Positions 51,187-62,297 of a stretch of 64,000 nucleotides of DNA are shown here, in pieces. The stretch's first letter is position 1, and each line of letters begins with the position of its first letter. A model generated the notes under the pieces. The model made no database searches and was not told the DNA's origin. It worked only from the letters and a program-made list of their open reading frames with translations. The position numbers and the translations under genes were made by a program. This DNA comes from Cupriavidus taiwanensis LMG 19424 (GTDB lineage: Bacteria; Pseudomonadota; Gammaproteobacteria; Burkholderiales; Burkholderiaceae), in the NCBI RefSeq assembly GCF_000069785.1, contig NC_010530.1:2438412-2502411 (forward strand). The letters run 5' to 3'.

Positions 51187-53364
51187 TTGCAGCCCGCTTT
51201 CCGCCTGACCGGGGGTGCCATCGGCGCCGCCCTGCTGTTTGCCCAGCTCGCCGCGATGCCGGTCCACGCCGCCGAAGCGGCTTCCGCAACGCCCACCACT
51301 GCCCCCGCCGCCAATACCGAAGCCACGCTGAACACGGTGACCGTGGTAGGCAACTGGCTGGAAAACGCCAACGAGGCCAAGGTGCTGGAGCATCCGGGCG
51401 CGCGTACCATCGTCGATCGCGAGACCTTTGCCGAAGCCGGCGCCAACAATGTGCGCGAAGTGCTGCGCCGCATTCCCGGCGTGCAAGTGCAGGACAACAA
51501 CGGCACCGGCGGCAGCGATGTCTCGCTGAACGTGGGCGTGCGCGGCCTGACCTCGCGGCTGTCGCCGCGCTCGACCATCCTGATGGACGGCATCCCGCTG
51601 GCGGTGGCGCCCTACGGCCAGCCGCAGCTGTCGATGGCGCCGCTGTCGCTGGGCAACCTCGAGGCCATCGACGTGGTGCGCGGCGCAGGCTCGGTGCGCT
51701 ACGGCCCGCAGAACGTGGGCGGCATCATCAACTTCGTGACGCGCCCGATCCCGACGACCTTCGCCGCCGATGCCTCGGTCTCGACCGACATCTACAGCCA
51801 CGGCGGCAACGTCAAGACCAACCCCACCGCATTCATCGGCGGCACCAACGAGCAGGGCCTGGGCGGCGCGCTGCTGTACTCGGGCATCCACGGCAACGGC
51901 TACCGCGCCAGCAACGACCACGTCAATATCGACGACCTGCTGCTCAAGGGCGCCTACCGGATCTCGAAGACCGACTCGCTGAGCGCGGCGTTCCACTACT
52001 ACGAAGGCACGGCCGGCATGCCGGGCGGGCTGACGCCGGCGCAGTACGCGGCCGACCCGTTCCAGTCGGTGCGCCCCTACGACAATTTCAGCGGCCGGCG
52101 CCACGACTTCAGCCTGAAATACAGCCACAACGACGCGGACCGCAAGTTCGAGGTGCTGACCTACTACACCGACAGCTTCCGCGGCAGCAATATCGAGCAG
52201 GAAGGCACGGGCGCTCAGGCCGGCCGGCGCCGCCTGACCGCGGCCCCGCGCAACTACCACACCTTTGCAATCGAGCCGCGCTACTCGCAGCTGTTTCGCG
52301 GCGACGGCATGAGCCACGAGGTCAGCGTCGGCTACCGCTTCCTGCGCGAAGCCAGCGACGAGCAGGCATCGCGCACGGCGTATTACGTGCCGGGTTCGAT
52401 CGATGCCACTACCCTGCCCTCGCCGGTCTACCAGTGGCGCACCGGCGGCACCACCGCCAACGCGGTCTATATCGACGACACCATCAACGTCGGCAACTGG
52501 ACCATCACGCCCGGCCTGCGCTACGAGTTCATCCGTTCGTACGTGACCGACAACTTCAGCGGTGTGCGCCGCGACGTGTCTTCCAACGAGCCGCTGCCGT
52601 CGCTGGCGGTGATGTACCACGTCAGCGACCAGTGGAAGCTGTTCGCCAACGCCGGCGTGTCGTTCGGCCCGCTGCAGTATTTCCAGATCGCGCAGACCAC
52701 CAATGGCCTGACGCCGGAAAAGGCCAAGACCTACGAGATCGGCACGCACTTCAACGCCAATGGCTGGGGCGGCGAGCTGACGCTGTTCAACATCGACTTC
52801 GACGACGAGCTGCAGCTGCGCGGCGGCACCGGCGGCGCGCCGGATGCGTGGACCAACCTTGGCGCGACCACCCACCGCGGCGTGGAATCGTCGCTGCGCT
52901 ATGACTTCGGCGCGCTCGACAAGTCGCTGATGGGCCTGTCGGCCTACGCCACCTACACCTACACCGAAGCCACCTATAACCAGGGCAACTTCGCCGGACG
53001 CGACCTGCCGTTCTATTCGCGCCACGTGGCCACGGTGGGCATGCGCTACGCGCGCAACCGCTGGTCGTTCAATGTCGACGGCTTTGCGCAGTCCAGGCAG
53101 CATTCGCCGGGCGACCCGAGCACGTCGACCACCTACCAGACCGCGGAAAGCGCCAATGGCGCGCTGGGCGATATCCCGGGCTATGCGCTGATGAACCTGC
53201 GCGTGGGCTATGACTTCGGCAAGGCTGCGCAGAACCTGAAGCTGGCGGTGGGCGTGAAGAACGTGTTCGACAAGCGCTATTTCACGCGCTCGACCGACAA
53301 CAATGCCGGCAAGTATGTGGGCATGCCGCGCACGTTCTATATCCAGGCGTCGCTGGCGTATTGA
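51187..53364 (+). CDS. TonB-dependent siderophore receptor (FecA-like)
   Basis: About 725 residues. A signal peptide (ending MPVHA-AEAAS) leads to a TonB-box-like segment (LNTVTVVG). The plug has NVREVLRRIPGVQVQDNNGTGG and VVRGAGSVRYGPQNVGGIINFVTRPIP, and the beta-barrel ends GMPRTFYIQASLAY. It imports a ferric chelate across the outer membrane. I favour TTG 51187 because AGGA lies eight bases upstream; GTG 51157 has no such site. A Fur-like box lies upstream, and it diverges from an MFS exporter. Confidence 0.92.
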   Translation: MQPAFRLTGGAIGAALLFAQLAAMPVHAAEAASATPTTAPAANTEATLNTVTVVGNWLENANEAKVLEHPGARTIVDRETFAEAGANNVREVLRRIPGVQVQDNNGTGGSDVSLNVGVRGLTSRLSPRSTILMDGIPLAVAPYGQPQLSMAPLSLGNLEAIDVVRGAGSVRYGPQNVGGIINFVTRPIPTTFAADASVSTDIYSHGGNVKTNPTAFIGGTNEQGLGGALLYSGIHGNGYRASNDHVNIDDLLLKGAYRISKTDSLSAAFHYYEGTAGMPGGLTPAQYAADPFQSVRPYDNFSGRRHDFSLKYSHNDADRKFEVLTYYTDSFRGSNIEQEGTGAQAGRRRLTAAPRNYHTFAIEPRYSQLFRGDGMSHEVSVGYRFLREASDEQASRTAYYVPGSIDATTLPSPVYQWRTGGTTANAVYIDDTINVGNWTITPGLRYEFIRSYVTDNFSGVRRDVSSNEPLPSLAVMYHVSDQWKLFANAGVSFGPLQYFQIAQTTNGLTPEKAKTYEIGTHFNANGWGGELTLFNIDFDDELQLRGGTGGAPDAWTNLGATTHRGVESSLRYDFGALDKSLMGLSAYATYTYTEATYNQGNFAGRDLPFYSRHVATVGMRYARNRWSFNVDGFAQSRQHSPGDPSTSTTYQTAESANGALGDIPGYALMNLRVGYDFGKAAQNLKLAVGVKNVFDKRYFTRSTDNNAGKYVGMPRTFYIQASLAY

Positions 53365-53395
53365 TCGGGTTTAGAGAGCGCCAGGCAACGGAACG

Positions 53396-53427
53396 GCAAA
53401 ACGGCTCGCCATGGCGAGCCGTTTTGC
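53396..53427. terminator. Bidirectional terminator
   Basis: A 15-bp perfect stem (GCAAAACGGCTCGCC / GGCGAGCCGTTTTGC) with a 2-base loop, having TTTT inside each 3' arm. It separates the convergent TonB receptor and prfC genes. Confidence 0.9.
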
Positions 53428-53444
53428 TTTGCAGAGCACGACGA

Positions 53445-55046
53445 TCAGACGATCTCGCGCGTCTCCAGGAACTGCAGCTCCGGGAACCGTTCCTGCGTCA
53501 GCCGCAGGTTGACCATGCTCGGCGCCAGATACACGTGGTCGCCGGCCCCGTCCAGCGCCACGTTGTGCCCGGCCTTGGCGATCAGCTTCTCGATCTCCGC
53601 CGGCGTGCCCTTGAGCCAGCGCGCGGTGGCGCATTCATGCGATTCGAAGATGGCATCGACGCCGTATTCATGCTCCAGCCGGTGCGCCACCACGTCGAAC
53701 TGCAGGATACCCACGGCACCCAGCACCAGGTCGTTGGAGGCCAGCGGGCGGAACATCTGCGTGGCGCCCTCTTCCGCCAGCTGCTGCAGGCCCTTCTGCA
53801 GCTGCTTGACCTTGAGCGGGTTGTTCAGGCGCGCGCGGCGGAAGAACTCCGGCGCGAACGACGGGATGCCGGTGAACTTGAGCGGCTCGCCCTCGGTGAA
53901 AACATCGCCCAGGCGGATGGTGCCGTGGTTGGGCACGCCGATAATGTCGCCGGCGTAGGCCTCTTCGGTAGTGTTGCGGTCCTGCGCCATGAAGGTGATG
54001 GCGTTGTTGATCGCCACGGTCTTGCCGGCCGACACGTGCAGCAGCTTCATGCCGCGCTCGAAGCGGCCCGAGCACACGCGCACGAAGGCAATGCGGTCGC
54101 GGTGGCGCGGATCCATGTTGGCCTGGATCTTGAACACGAAGCCGGTGAACTTGGGCTCCTGCGGCTCGACCACGCGCGACTCCGTGTTGCGTGCCAGCGG
54201 CGGCGGCGACAGTTCGCACAGCGCATCCAGCAGCGACTGCACGCCAAAGTTGTTGATGGCCGAGCCAAAGTACACCGGCGTCTGCTTGCCGTTCAGGAAG
54301 GCCGCCTTGTCGAAGGTATGCGAGGCCCCGCGCACCAGCTCGATCTCGATGCGCAGCTCTTCGGCCTGGCTGCCGAGGATGCGGTCCAGCTCGGGATTGT
54401 CCAGACCGTCGAGAATCGCGGCGGTGCCCTTGTCGCCGTGCGGGTCGAACAGCTGCACCTTGTCGTCGATCAGGTGGTACACGCCCCGGAAGGCCTTGCC
54501 CATGCCGATCGGCCAGGTCATGGGCGCACACTGGATCTGCAGCACGTCCTCGATTTCGTCGAGCAGTTCGATCGGCGAGCGGCCTTCGCGGTCGAGCTTG
54601 TTGATGAAAGTCAGGATGGGGGTGTCGCGCAGCCGGCAGACGTTCAGCAGCTTGATGGTCTGCGCTTCCACGCCGTTGACCGAGTCGATCACCATCACCG
54701 CCGAGTCCACCGCCGTCAGCGTGCGGTAGGTGTCTTCGGAGAAGTCCTCGTGGCCCGGCGTGTCGAGCAGGTTGACGATGTTCTCCTGCGCCTTGCCATC
54801 CGCGCTCTCGCGGCTGTACGGGAACTGCATCACCGACGACGTCACCGAAATGCCGCGCTGCTTTTCCAGCTCCATCCAGTCCGACGTGGCATGGCGATCG
54901 GCCTTGCGCGCCCGCACTTCGCCCGCGACCTGGATCGCGCCACCGAACCACAGCAGCTTTTCGGTCAGGGTGGTCTTGCCCGCATCGGGGTGGGAGATGA
55001 TGGCGAAGGTGCGTCGACGCGCAATTTCAGAAACGAGCGAGCTCAC
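53445..55046 (-). CDS. prfC: Peptide chain release factor 3
   Basis: 533 residues. The GTPase P-loop [14 protein letters not shown] (19-32), switch II block [16 protein letters not shown] and NKLD motif ([12 protein letters not shown]) are intact, as is the RF3 C-terminal domain. It recycles RF1/RF2 from ribosomes after termination. Start at 55046 gives the family N-terminus. Single gene with a strong terminator. Confidence 0.97.
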   Translation of the reverse strand: MSSLVSEIARRRTFAIISHPDAGKTTLTEKLLWFGGAIQVAGEVRARKADRHATSDWMELEKQRGISVTSSVMQFPYSRESADGKAQENIVNLLDTPGHEDFSEDTYRTLTAVDSAVMVIDSVNGVEAQTIKLLNVCRLRDTPILTFINKLDREGRSPIELLDEIEDVLQIQCAPMTWPIGMGKAFRGVYHLIDDKVQLFDPHGDKGTAAILDGLDNPELDRILGSQAEELRIEIELVRGASHTFDKAAFLNGKQTPVYFGSAINNFGVQSLLDALCELSPPPLARNTESRVVEPQEPKFTGFVFKIQANMDPRHRDRIAFVRVCSGRFERGMKLLHVSAGKTVAINNAITFMAQDRNTTEEAYAGDIIGVPNHGTIRLGDVFTEGEPLKFTGIPSFAPEFFRRARLNNPLKVKQLQKGLQQLAEEGATQMFRPLASNDLVLGAVGILQFDVVAHRLEHEYGVDAIFESHECATARWLKGTPAEIEKLIAKAGHNVALDGAGDHVYLAPSMVNLRLTQERFPELQFLETREIV

Positions 55047-55241
55047 GGCAGCGGAGTTTGACTGGGAAACAATGGGATGGCCCGGCGGTGGCCGGAACCG
55101 GGACCGGCAGCGCCGCGGGCGGCCGCAGGGCCGGGCCCTGCGGGCACGCGAAGGGAATGGGGCGGTATTTTACCGGTTTGGGCGCCGCTACGGGATTTGT
55201 GTTGTCCACGGCCCCCGCCCGGTCCGCCAACGGCGCCGCCG

Positions 55242-56210
55242 CTACCCTGCCAGCTTGTCCGCCGGCTTGCCGCGCAGGCTGCCGAACTGCAACGCGTACT
55301 GGCGCGTCAGTTCGGCGCCAAAGAAGAAGATCTGTGCCGAGTAATACACCCATAGCATCAACGCCACCACCGACCCCGCCGCGCCATAGGAAGAGGCCAC
55401 GGCGCTGTTGCCCAGATACAGCCCGATCAGCCGCTTGCCGATCGAGAACAGCAGTGCGGTGATGACCGCGCCCATGGTGACGTCGCGCCACGCAATGCGC
55501 GCATTGGGCAGCATCTTGAAGATCACCGCGAACAGCGCGGTCACCACGGCGAACGAAAACAGCGAGGAAATGGCTTCGGCGACCGGTGCCAGCCACGTCT
55601 GCGTCCACAACTGCCCCCAGATGCGCTCGACCACCGCCAGCGCCGCATTGACGATCAGCGACACCAGCAGCATGAACGCCAGCACCAGCACCAGGCTGAA
55701 CGACAGCAGGCGCGTGCGCAGCAACTGGCGCCAGCCGGCGGTGTCGGGCACCGGCACATGCCAGATATCGTCCAGGCTGCTTTTCAGTTCGGCAAAGGCA
55801 CTGGTGGCGCCGACGAACAGGATGCCGGTCGCGATTAGCGCGGCCATGCCGCTGCCGCCTGCGCGGTGCGTCGCGGCCAGGATGCCTTCGATGGCGGCGG
55901 CGCCCTGGTCGCCGACCAGCCCCTCGAGCTGCGCGAAGATCTCCCCGCGCGCCGCCTCGGCGCCGAAGAACAGGCCGGCGATCGAAATCACCAGCACCAG
56001 GATCGGCGCCAGCGAGAACAGCATGTAGAAGGACAGCGCCGCGCCCTTGCTGGCGGCGCGGTGCGCGAACCACGAGGTGATGGCAGCGCCCACGACGCGC
56101 AGCGTGCGCGCACCGGTGTGGCGGTCGGGCAGCCAGTGCGGACGGTGCCGGCGCGGCGGCGGCACGCCTTGGGCGGCAGACGAGGAGGAAGGTTCGTTCT
56201 TGTCAGTCAC
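55242..56210 (-). CDS. YihY-family inner-membrane protein
   Basis: 322 residues with about six membrane helices. AASKGAALSFYMLFSLAPILVLVISIAGLFFG is the YihY/'RNase BN' signature, with GAVITALLFSIGKRLIGLYLG and YYSAQIFFFGAELTRQYAL later. Function is unknown; the old RNase BN label was an error in the family. I propose a GTG start at 56210 (MTDKNEPSSSS), the only reasonable start near the domain. Confidence 0.88.
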   Translation of the reverse strand: MTDKNEPSSSSAAQGVPPPRRHRPHWLPDRHTGARTLRVVGAAITSWFAHRAASKGAALSFYMLFSLAPILVLVISIAGLFFGAEAARGEIFAQLEGLVGDQGAAAIEGILAATHRAGGSGMAALIATGILFVGATSAFAELKSSLDDIWHVPVPDTAGWRQLLRTRLLSFSLVLVLAFMLLVSLIVNAALAVVERIWGQLWTQTWLAPVAEAISSLFSFAVVTALFAVIFKMLPNARIAWRDVTMGAVITALLFSIGKRLIGLYLGNSAVASSYGAAGSVVALMLWVYYSAQIFFFGAELTRQYALQFGSLRGKPADKLAG

Positions 56211-56409
56211 GGCCTGGTGCTGGCGCGATCCGGTGCGGGGACCGCGGAGTGAGTGGCCCGCGCGGCAGGCCCTGCGTTCATCATACTGCGCATTGCGCCG
56301 CTTGCCCAAGGCGGGCCTGGCGCGGCGCGCCGCAGGCTACCTGCTACAGTAAGACCAGGCATATCTGCCGGCGCATCCGTTGCCCGCGCGCCGGCGCAAG
56401 GAGGCAACC

Positions 56410-56607
56410 GTGACCTGCAACCCGCGCGCACGCCCGGCGGCCGTGCTGGCAATCGTCGCCGTGCTCGGCTGCGCCGGCTGCGAGCGCAGCCAGCCCGGCC
56501 CCAAGCCTATCTCCGGCACCGCATCGTCCGCCATGCCCTCGGCAGCGCCCGCTGCGACACCGTCCAGCCCCGCCAATCCCTCGGGCGCCCCGGGCCAGCC
56601 CCGGTGA
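56410..56607 (+). CDS. Small putative lipoprotein
   Basis: 65 residues from GTG 56410 after a strong AAGGAGG. A hydrophobic stretch (AAVLAIVAVLGCAGC) ends in a lipobox-like LGC or CAGC, followed by a Ser/Pro/Ala-rich tail with no fold. It is likely anchored in a membrane. Function unknown. A 17-bp repeat lies 23 bp after the stop. Confidence 0.65.
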   Translation: MTCNPRARPAAVLAIVAVLGCAGCERSQPGPKPISGTASSAMPSAAPAATPSSPANPSGAPGQPR

Positions 56608-56630
56608 TGGCGCACCTGCCGCGACCCTGG

Positions 56631-56647
56631 GCGTACCTGTTTCTGCG
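56631..56647 (-). repeat. 17-bp iteron-like repeat
   Basis: Minus-strand CGCAGAAACAGGTACGC, one change from consensus, just downstream of the lipoprotein gene. Confidence 0.8.
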
Positions 56648-57034
56648 TGGCCGCACACCGCTCCGTCGGGTTGAGGGATGCACGGCGGTTACTCGCGTGC
56701 ATGACTGATGTAAGGCCGGTTTCAACCGTGCAACGGACTGAGCGGCCGGGGCACCACGCGCCGAGCGCCCGGCAAAGCGCCGGCCAGTGCGCGCCAGCGG
56801 ACGCCAGCGCCATGCCTGCGCCGCCGCGGCACTTGCGCATCGCGTTGCAGTGGCGAAACCGATCGGTCCGGCGCCGCGGTACAGTGGTGGCCCCGCGCTG
56901 CCCTGCGTCGCGAAAGGCCGCATGGCACAAGCGTTTGCGGCCCTTGGCACACTTGTCGCTCTGACTTGGCCAGGGCGCGCCGTGCAGGCTTGCGGCGGTT
57001 CCGTCAAACCCTTCGTCGCGCTGGAGATCCCTAC

Positions 57035-57256
57035 ATGCGTCACCCGCCTTCCCGCATGACGGCGCGCCGGCGCGCATACCGCCTGGCCGGTCCGCCGCCA
57101 TCAGAGACGGACCTGGTGTCGGCGCCGCTGCTGCCCTATCCGCGCGCGCGCGTGCAAGTCGCGCGCAGCGCGCACGGCATGGCTTGCGTGGCGATCCGAC
57201 GACCGGCGCAGGCCAGTCCGGCCTGCCGCCGGCACGCGGGCAAGCGGCGCGCATGA
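57035..57256 (+). CDS. Possible small Arg-rich protein
   Basis: 73 codons beginning MRHPPSRMTARRRAYRLAG. The only support is a GGAG seven bases before the ATG and its place in an otherwise empty gap. Composition (Arg, Ala, Pro) is what random high-GC frames give, so it may not be a gene. Confidence 0.25.
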   Translation: MRHPPSRMTARRRAYRLAGPPPSETDLVSAPLLPYPRARVQVARSAHGMACVAIRRPAQASPACRRHAGKRRA

Positions 57257-57355
57257 CGGGCCGAAAAGAACAAGCGGCACGCGAGCCAGCGTGATCGCGC
57301 GGATTAGTGTTCCGTCCCCCGGCGGGCACTTTTTTTCCACAGGGAGATGCCGACC

Positions 57356-57754
57356 ATGAAAGCTGCAATGCTCGCCACGGCGCTGGCGATTGGCTCGGGC
57401 AGCGCGGCAGCGGCCAGCTACGCGTGGTTCGACCGCCCCGACGCGGCCGATGCGAACAGCCACGCCGCGGTCAGCAACGATGTCTATGTGCGCGGCTTCG
57501 GCTGGGCCTGGGGAGAACTGCGTCTGGACCCGGACACGGCGGGCAGCGATGCGATCGCGCCGCCCGCGCGCCAGGCCCGCGACAGCCAGCGCCGCCGCGA
57601 CATCGTGCCGTGGCAACAGCAGGACGCATGCGAGCCGCCGCGGCGGACGCGCGGCAAGATCAGCATGAACCTCGCCTCCAGGCCAGCGCAGTCGGCAGGC
57701 GGCGGGTTCGCGGGCGGGACGGGGGCCTCACGGCCTCCGCGGGTGGTGCGCTGA
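57356..57754 (+). CDS. Small exported protein of unknown function
   Basis: 132 residues. The N-terminus MKAAMLATALAIGSGSAAAASYAWFDRP looks like a signal peptide. The mature part is polar with RGFGWAWGELRLDPD and a basic tail, and no known domain. ATG 57356 has AGGGAG nine bases upstream; an in-frame ATG at 57347 overlaps that site. A hairpin follows 26 bp after the stop. It lies convergent to the VpsR-type regulator gene. Confidence 0.55.
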   Translation: MKAAMLATALAIGSGSAAAASYAWFDRPDAADANSHAAVSNDVYVRGFGWAWGELRLDPDTAGSDAIAPPARQARDSQRRRDIVPWQQQDACEPPRRTRGKISMNLASRPAQSAGGGFAGGTGASRPPRVVR

Positions 57755-57779
57755 CGTGCCGGCCGGCACGGGGAAAGGC

Positions 57780-57808
57780 GGAACCGGCGAGCGGACGTCG
57801 CCGGTTCC
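57780..57808 (+). terminator. Probable terminator
   Basis: An 11-bp perfect stem (GGAACCGGCGA / TCGCCGGTTCC) with a 7-base loop, followed by CCTTTCCC. The T run is poor but the position, just past the 57754 stop, fits. Confidence 0.5.
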
Positions 57809-57876
57809 CCTTTCCCGCTGGCGCCTGTTCCGCCGATCGGGCAACGGCGCTCCCCGGGGTTTGATGCCCCGTTGCG

Positions 57877-59244
<1,368 letters not shown>

Positions 59245-59369
59245 CACGATCTCCCGGACGTTAGGCTTGTTCTTGGTGCCGGCACCCGTGGCCGCGACAG
59301 CGGCGCGCGTCCGTAGCGGACGGTGGGGCTGAACTGGCTGCGGGCATGGGCCCGCGGTCGACGTCGGTG

Positions 59370-59840
59370 TCACGAGCTGGACAGACTGCGGGTGGACTCA
59401 TCAGGCGCGGCAAGGTCGTCCGCGCCCGGCTGAAGCTGCGCGAGGATGCGCCGTCGCACGGCCTCTTTTTCGCGCATCAACTCCACCCGAGGCGCCTGCG
59501 GCGACTGGCCGGAGTATTGGTAGTAGAGCGCCTTGTAGGTCAGCTGGCTCAGGATCCATTCCTGCAGCAGCGTGCGCTGACGTGCCAGTTCCCCTTCGAG
59601 CAGCCGATGGCGACGCAGCAGGTTGGACACCGCCGCACGCGCGCTGTCGCTGAGTTCGCTGTCTTCGGCAAGCAGGGCGGCAACATCGGCGATGGCCACG
59701 TCGCTCGCGGCCCGTTTGGCGGGCACTTCGCCTGCGGCTTCCCCCACGGCAGCCCAGGCTGGATGCATAGATCGGATGGAGCGGTTACTGGACTCCCTGA
59801 CAGGCCCGATGACGGGTCGCCGGATCTCTCCTGCGGTCAT
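59370..59840 (-). CDS. Unknown 156-residue protein
   Basis: I do not recognise it. The middle is helical with coiled-coil-like spacing (DSARAAVSNLLRRHRLLEGELARQRTLLQEWILSQLTYKALYYQ), and the ends look disordered. No signal peptide or membrane helix. GGGGA lies upstream of the ATG. It lies 125 bp upstream of the VpsR-type gene on the same strand, so it may belong to its regulon or operon. Confidence 0.55.
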   Translation of the reverse strand: MTAGEIRRPVIGPVRESSNRSIRSMHPAWAAVGEAAGEVPAKRAASDVAIADVAALLAEDSELSDSARAAVSNLLRRHRLLEGELARQRTLLQEWILSQLTYKALYYQYSGQSPQAPRVELMREKEAVRRRILAQLQPGADDLAAPDESTRSLSSS

Positions 59841-60262
59841 GATTATCCCCGTTGAACAACATCCCCCGGCACTGCACGTCTACGTTTACCACTTTTTCAG
59901 TCTTGGAATTTTCTTGTCTGCGTGGCGCGCATGTTGTCCGCACGCTCCCGGATTGTGGGCGGCGCCGTCATGGATCTGACGGTCTCTGTCGCGAAAGCGC
60001 TGCCGCCCTGGCGCATTGCGCCGACGCGCTTCCGGCGTGGCTCCGGCACCCTGCCGCATAGACCGGAGTCAAGAAGGGGCGCTTGCCGCGCCCCTCTTTG
60101 CCACGCCTATAGTTCAGTGCATTTGCGGCGGTTTGTCCAGCCCCGAGTGGGTGACTTACAGCCAATCTCATCCTTTGGTATGAGCCCTCGCGCACACATG
60201 CGTACGCAGTGGCAACGGCACGCCAACGCGCGTTCTCGCGCGCCTGTGGCGCAACCATACTA

Positions 60263-60405
60263 CGCAGAAACGGGTACGCTCCGACACCCCACCGCGGCAG
60301 GGACATAGCTGCTGCGGTGCTGCGCGCGCGGTCCCCGGCCTGCACGCAGAATCGGGTACGCCAGGCCGGCCGCGCAGCATCGCTTGTTCGCAGAAACGGG
60401 TACGC
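60263..60405 (+). repeat. Cluster of three 17-bp iteron-like repeats
   Basis: CGCAGAAACGGGTACGC at 60263-60279, CGCAGAATCGGGTACGC at 60345-60361 and CGCAGAAACGGGTACGC at 60389-60405, all on the plus strand. They lie downstream of the NCS2 permease gene, about 2.3 kb from the main cluster. Confidence 0.85.
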
Positions 60406-60445
60406 CGGCAGCGTGGGCTGAACGCGACGCCGGCCGCCTGGGCAA

Positions 60446-60472
60446 CAAAAAGGGCGGCTCCTGGGCCGCCCT
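60446..60472 (-). terminator. Rho-independent terminator of the NCS2 permease gene
   Basis: An 8-bp perfect stem (AGGGCGGC / GCCGCCCT) with a 6-base loop, followed on the minus strand by a run of T residues, 31 bp past the stop. Confidence 0.85.
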
Positions 60473-60502
60473 GCTATCGGGTGCTGCCGCGATCCCCGCG
60501 CG

Positions 60503-61867
60503 TCAGTGTCCCGGGAGGTAATAGAACTTGAAGATAAACACGGCGGCAATGATCCATACCATCACCGGCACGTTGCGCGCGCGCCCGGTCAGCAGCTTGA
60601 GCGCCGCATAGCTGATAAAGCCGAACGCCACGCCGTTGGCGACGGAATAGGTGAAGGGCATGCCCAGCGCCGTCATCACCGCGGGCACCACCTCGGTGAC
60701 GTCGTTCCAGTCGATTTCCAGCAGCTCGCGCAACATCAGGCACGACACATACAGTAGCGCGGGCGCGGTGGCATAGGCGGGTACCGTTCCCGCCAGCGGC
60801 GCGATAAAGAGTGCCGCGAGGAACAGCACGGCCACCGTCACCGCGGTCAGGCCGGTACGTCCGCCCGCCTGCACGCCCGAGGCGCTTTCGATATACGCCG
60901 TGGTGGACGACGTGCCGAGGAACGAGCCAGCCATGATCGCGGTGCTATCGGCCATCAGCGCCTTGTTGAGCCGGTCCATCTTGCCGGCCTTGAGCAGGCC
61001 CGCGCGGTTGGCCACGCCCATCAGCGTGCCGGTCGCGTCGAACAGCTCCACAAGGAAGAACACCAGCACCACATTGATGATCCCGATCGACAGCGCGGCG
61101 GAGATATCGAGCTTGAACAGCGTCGGGCTCAGCGACGGCGGCGCGGAAAAGACACCGTGGAACGTGTTGCCGGCAAAGGCAAAACTCAGCAGCGTGGTGA
61201 GCAGGATGCCGATCAGGATGGCACCCTTCACACGCAGGTGGTCCAGCGCCACGATGACGAAGAAGCCGATGATCGCGAGCACCGCCGAAGGCTGGTGCAG
61301 GTCACCGAGGGTCACGAGCGTGGCCGGGCTGGCGGTCACGATGCCGGCGTTCTTCAGCGCAACGATGGCCAGGAACAAGCCGATGCCCGCGGTAATCGCC
61401 ACGCGGATCGAATGCGGGATCCCATTGACGATCATCTCGCGCACGCGGAACAGCGTGACCAGCAGGAACAGGCAGCCGGAGATAAAGACAGCGCCCAGCG
61501 CCGCTTCCCACGGAAAGCCCATGCCCTTGACCACGGTGTAGGCGAAATACGCGTTCAGGCCCATGCCCGGTGCCATCGCGATCGGGTAGTTGGCGTAGAA
61601 GCCCATGATCAGCGTGCCGATCGCCGCGGCCACGCACGTGGCGACGAACACCGCGTCCTTGGGCATCCCCGCATCGCCGAGGATCGACGGGTTGACGAAG
61701 ATGATGTACGCCATCGTCAGGAACGTGGTGATGCCCGCGAGGATTTCGGTACGGACATCGGTATGGTGCTCGCGCAGCTTGAATGCCCGCTCGATCAGCG
61801 ACGGCGCGGCCTGGGCCGCGGCGGAGGTGGAAGTACCCGGCTTGGAAGCGGGATCCGGCATCGACAT
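60503..61867 (-). CDS. NCS2-family purine permease (AzgA-like)
   Basis: 454 residues with 12-14 membrane helices. The signatures EILAGITTFLTMAYIIFVNPSILGDAG, PIAMAPGMGLNAYFAYTVVKGMG and GTSSTTAYIESASGVQAGGRTGLTAV identify the AzgA/PbuG subgroup, which imports adenine, guanine or hypoxanthine with protons. ATG 61867 has GGAG upstream; an in-frame ATG at 61861 is also possible. Confidence 0.93.
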   Translation of the reverse strand: MSMPDPASKPGTSTSAAAQAAPSLIERAFKLREHHTDVRTEILAGITTFLTMAYIIFVNPSILGDAGMPKDAVFVATCVAAAIGTLIMGFYANYPIAMAPGMGLNAYFAYTVVKGMGFPWEAALGAVFISGCLFLLVTLFRVREMIVNGIPHSIRVAITAGIGLFLAIVALKNAGIVTASPATLVTLGDLHQPSAVLAIIGFFVIVALDHLRVKGAILIGILLTTLLSFAFAGNTFHGVFSAPPSLSPTLFKLDISAALSIGIINVVLVFFLVELFDATGTLMGVANRAGLLKAGKMDRLNKALMADSTAIMAGSFLGTSSTTAYIESASGVQAGGRTGLTAVTVAVLFLAALFIAPLAGTVPAYATAPALLYVSCLMLRELLEIDWNDVTEVVPAVMTALGMPFTYSVANGVAFGFISYAALKLLTGRARNVPVMVWIIAAVFIFKFYYLPGH

Positions 61868-62297
61868 GAATGGTCTCCTGGTGTCTTATCGTGTCCGCGG
61901 CGACAGGGGCTCCGGAATCGGTCCAGGTGCCGGAGCGGGCTCGCCCGCCGGCCGCGCATGCCCTGAACGGGCTAGCGTACTCTGTACCGCCCCGGCCCGC
62001 GCCGTCGCGGCGGGCACGAATAGGCAACATGCAAAAGGCGTGATGATCCCACGGCGCGCACGGGCCGGGCCAGTCCCGCCAGCCACGCGCCGAGAGTGAG
62101 CCATGGGGACCGTCCCCAGCTTGACGCTGACCGCATTCCCCCGTATAAACGCGCCTAGATTCAAGCGACGAGGCAACAGTTCATTCGTTAGCCACCGTCT
62201 GGTACTTCGGTTGTCCATGGTGTCCTTTCCTTGAGTTCCCCGTGTCGGATGACGTCTTCGTCATGCGATCTTTTCTGTCCTTTTTCTGGAAAGCATT
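61868..62297. other. Gap containing the cold-shock gene promoter and leader
   Basis: 430 bases between the NCS2 start and the cold-shock ATG. The first 230 bases show nothing I can name; the remainder is the cold-shock promoter and leader. Confidence 0.6.
62121..62149 (+). promoter_or_regulatory. Sigma-70 promoter of the cold-shock gene
   Basis: TTGACG (62121-62126) and TATAAA (62144-62149) are separated by exactly 17 bp. Transcription would start near 62156, giving a leader of about 140 nt before the ATG, as is usual for cold-shock mRNAs. The palindrome GGGGACCGTCCCC lies just upstream at 62105-62117. Confidence 0.75.

Larger units (their letters stand above)
56608..57355. other. Long gap with one repeat and one possible small gene
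   Basis: 748 bases with no confident gene. It contains the 17-bp repeat at 56631, a possible 73-codon gene at 57035-57256, and GC-rich frames on both strands that do not look coding. Confidence 0.5.
59841..60502. other. Gap with a hairpin and three 17-bp repeats
   Basis: 662 bases without a confident gene. It contains a perfect 8-bp hairpin AGGGGCGC/GCGCCCCT at 60075-60095 followed by CTTTG, the repeats at 60263, 60345 and 60389, and the NCS2 terminator at 60446-60472. A short transcript ending at the hairpin is possible but unproven. Confidence 0.5.

Noticed and set aside
60075..60099. Terminator of a separate small RNA
   Set aside because: The hairpin is good but the T run is short on both strands and no clear promoter precedes it, so it is noted only within the gap entry.
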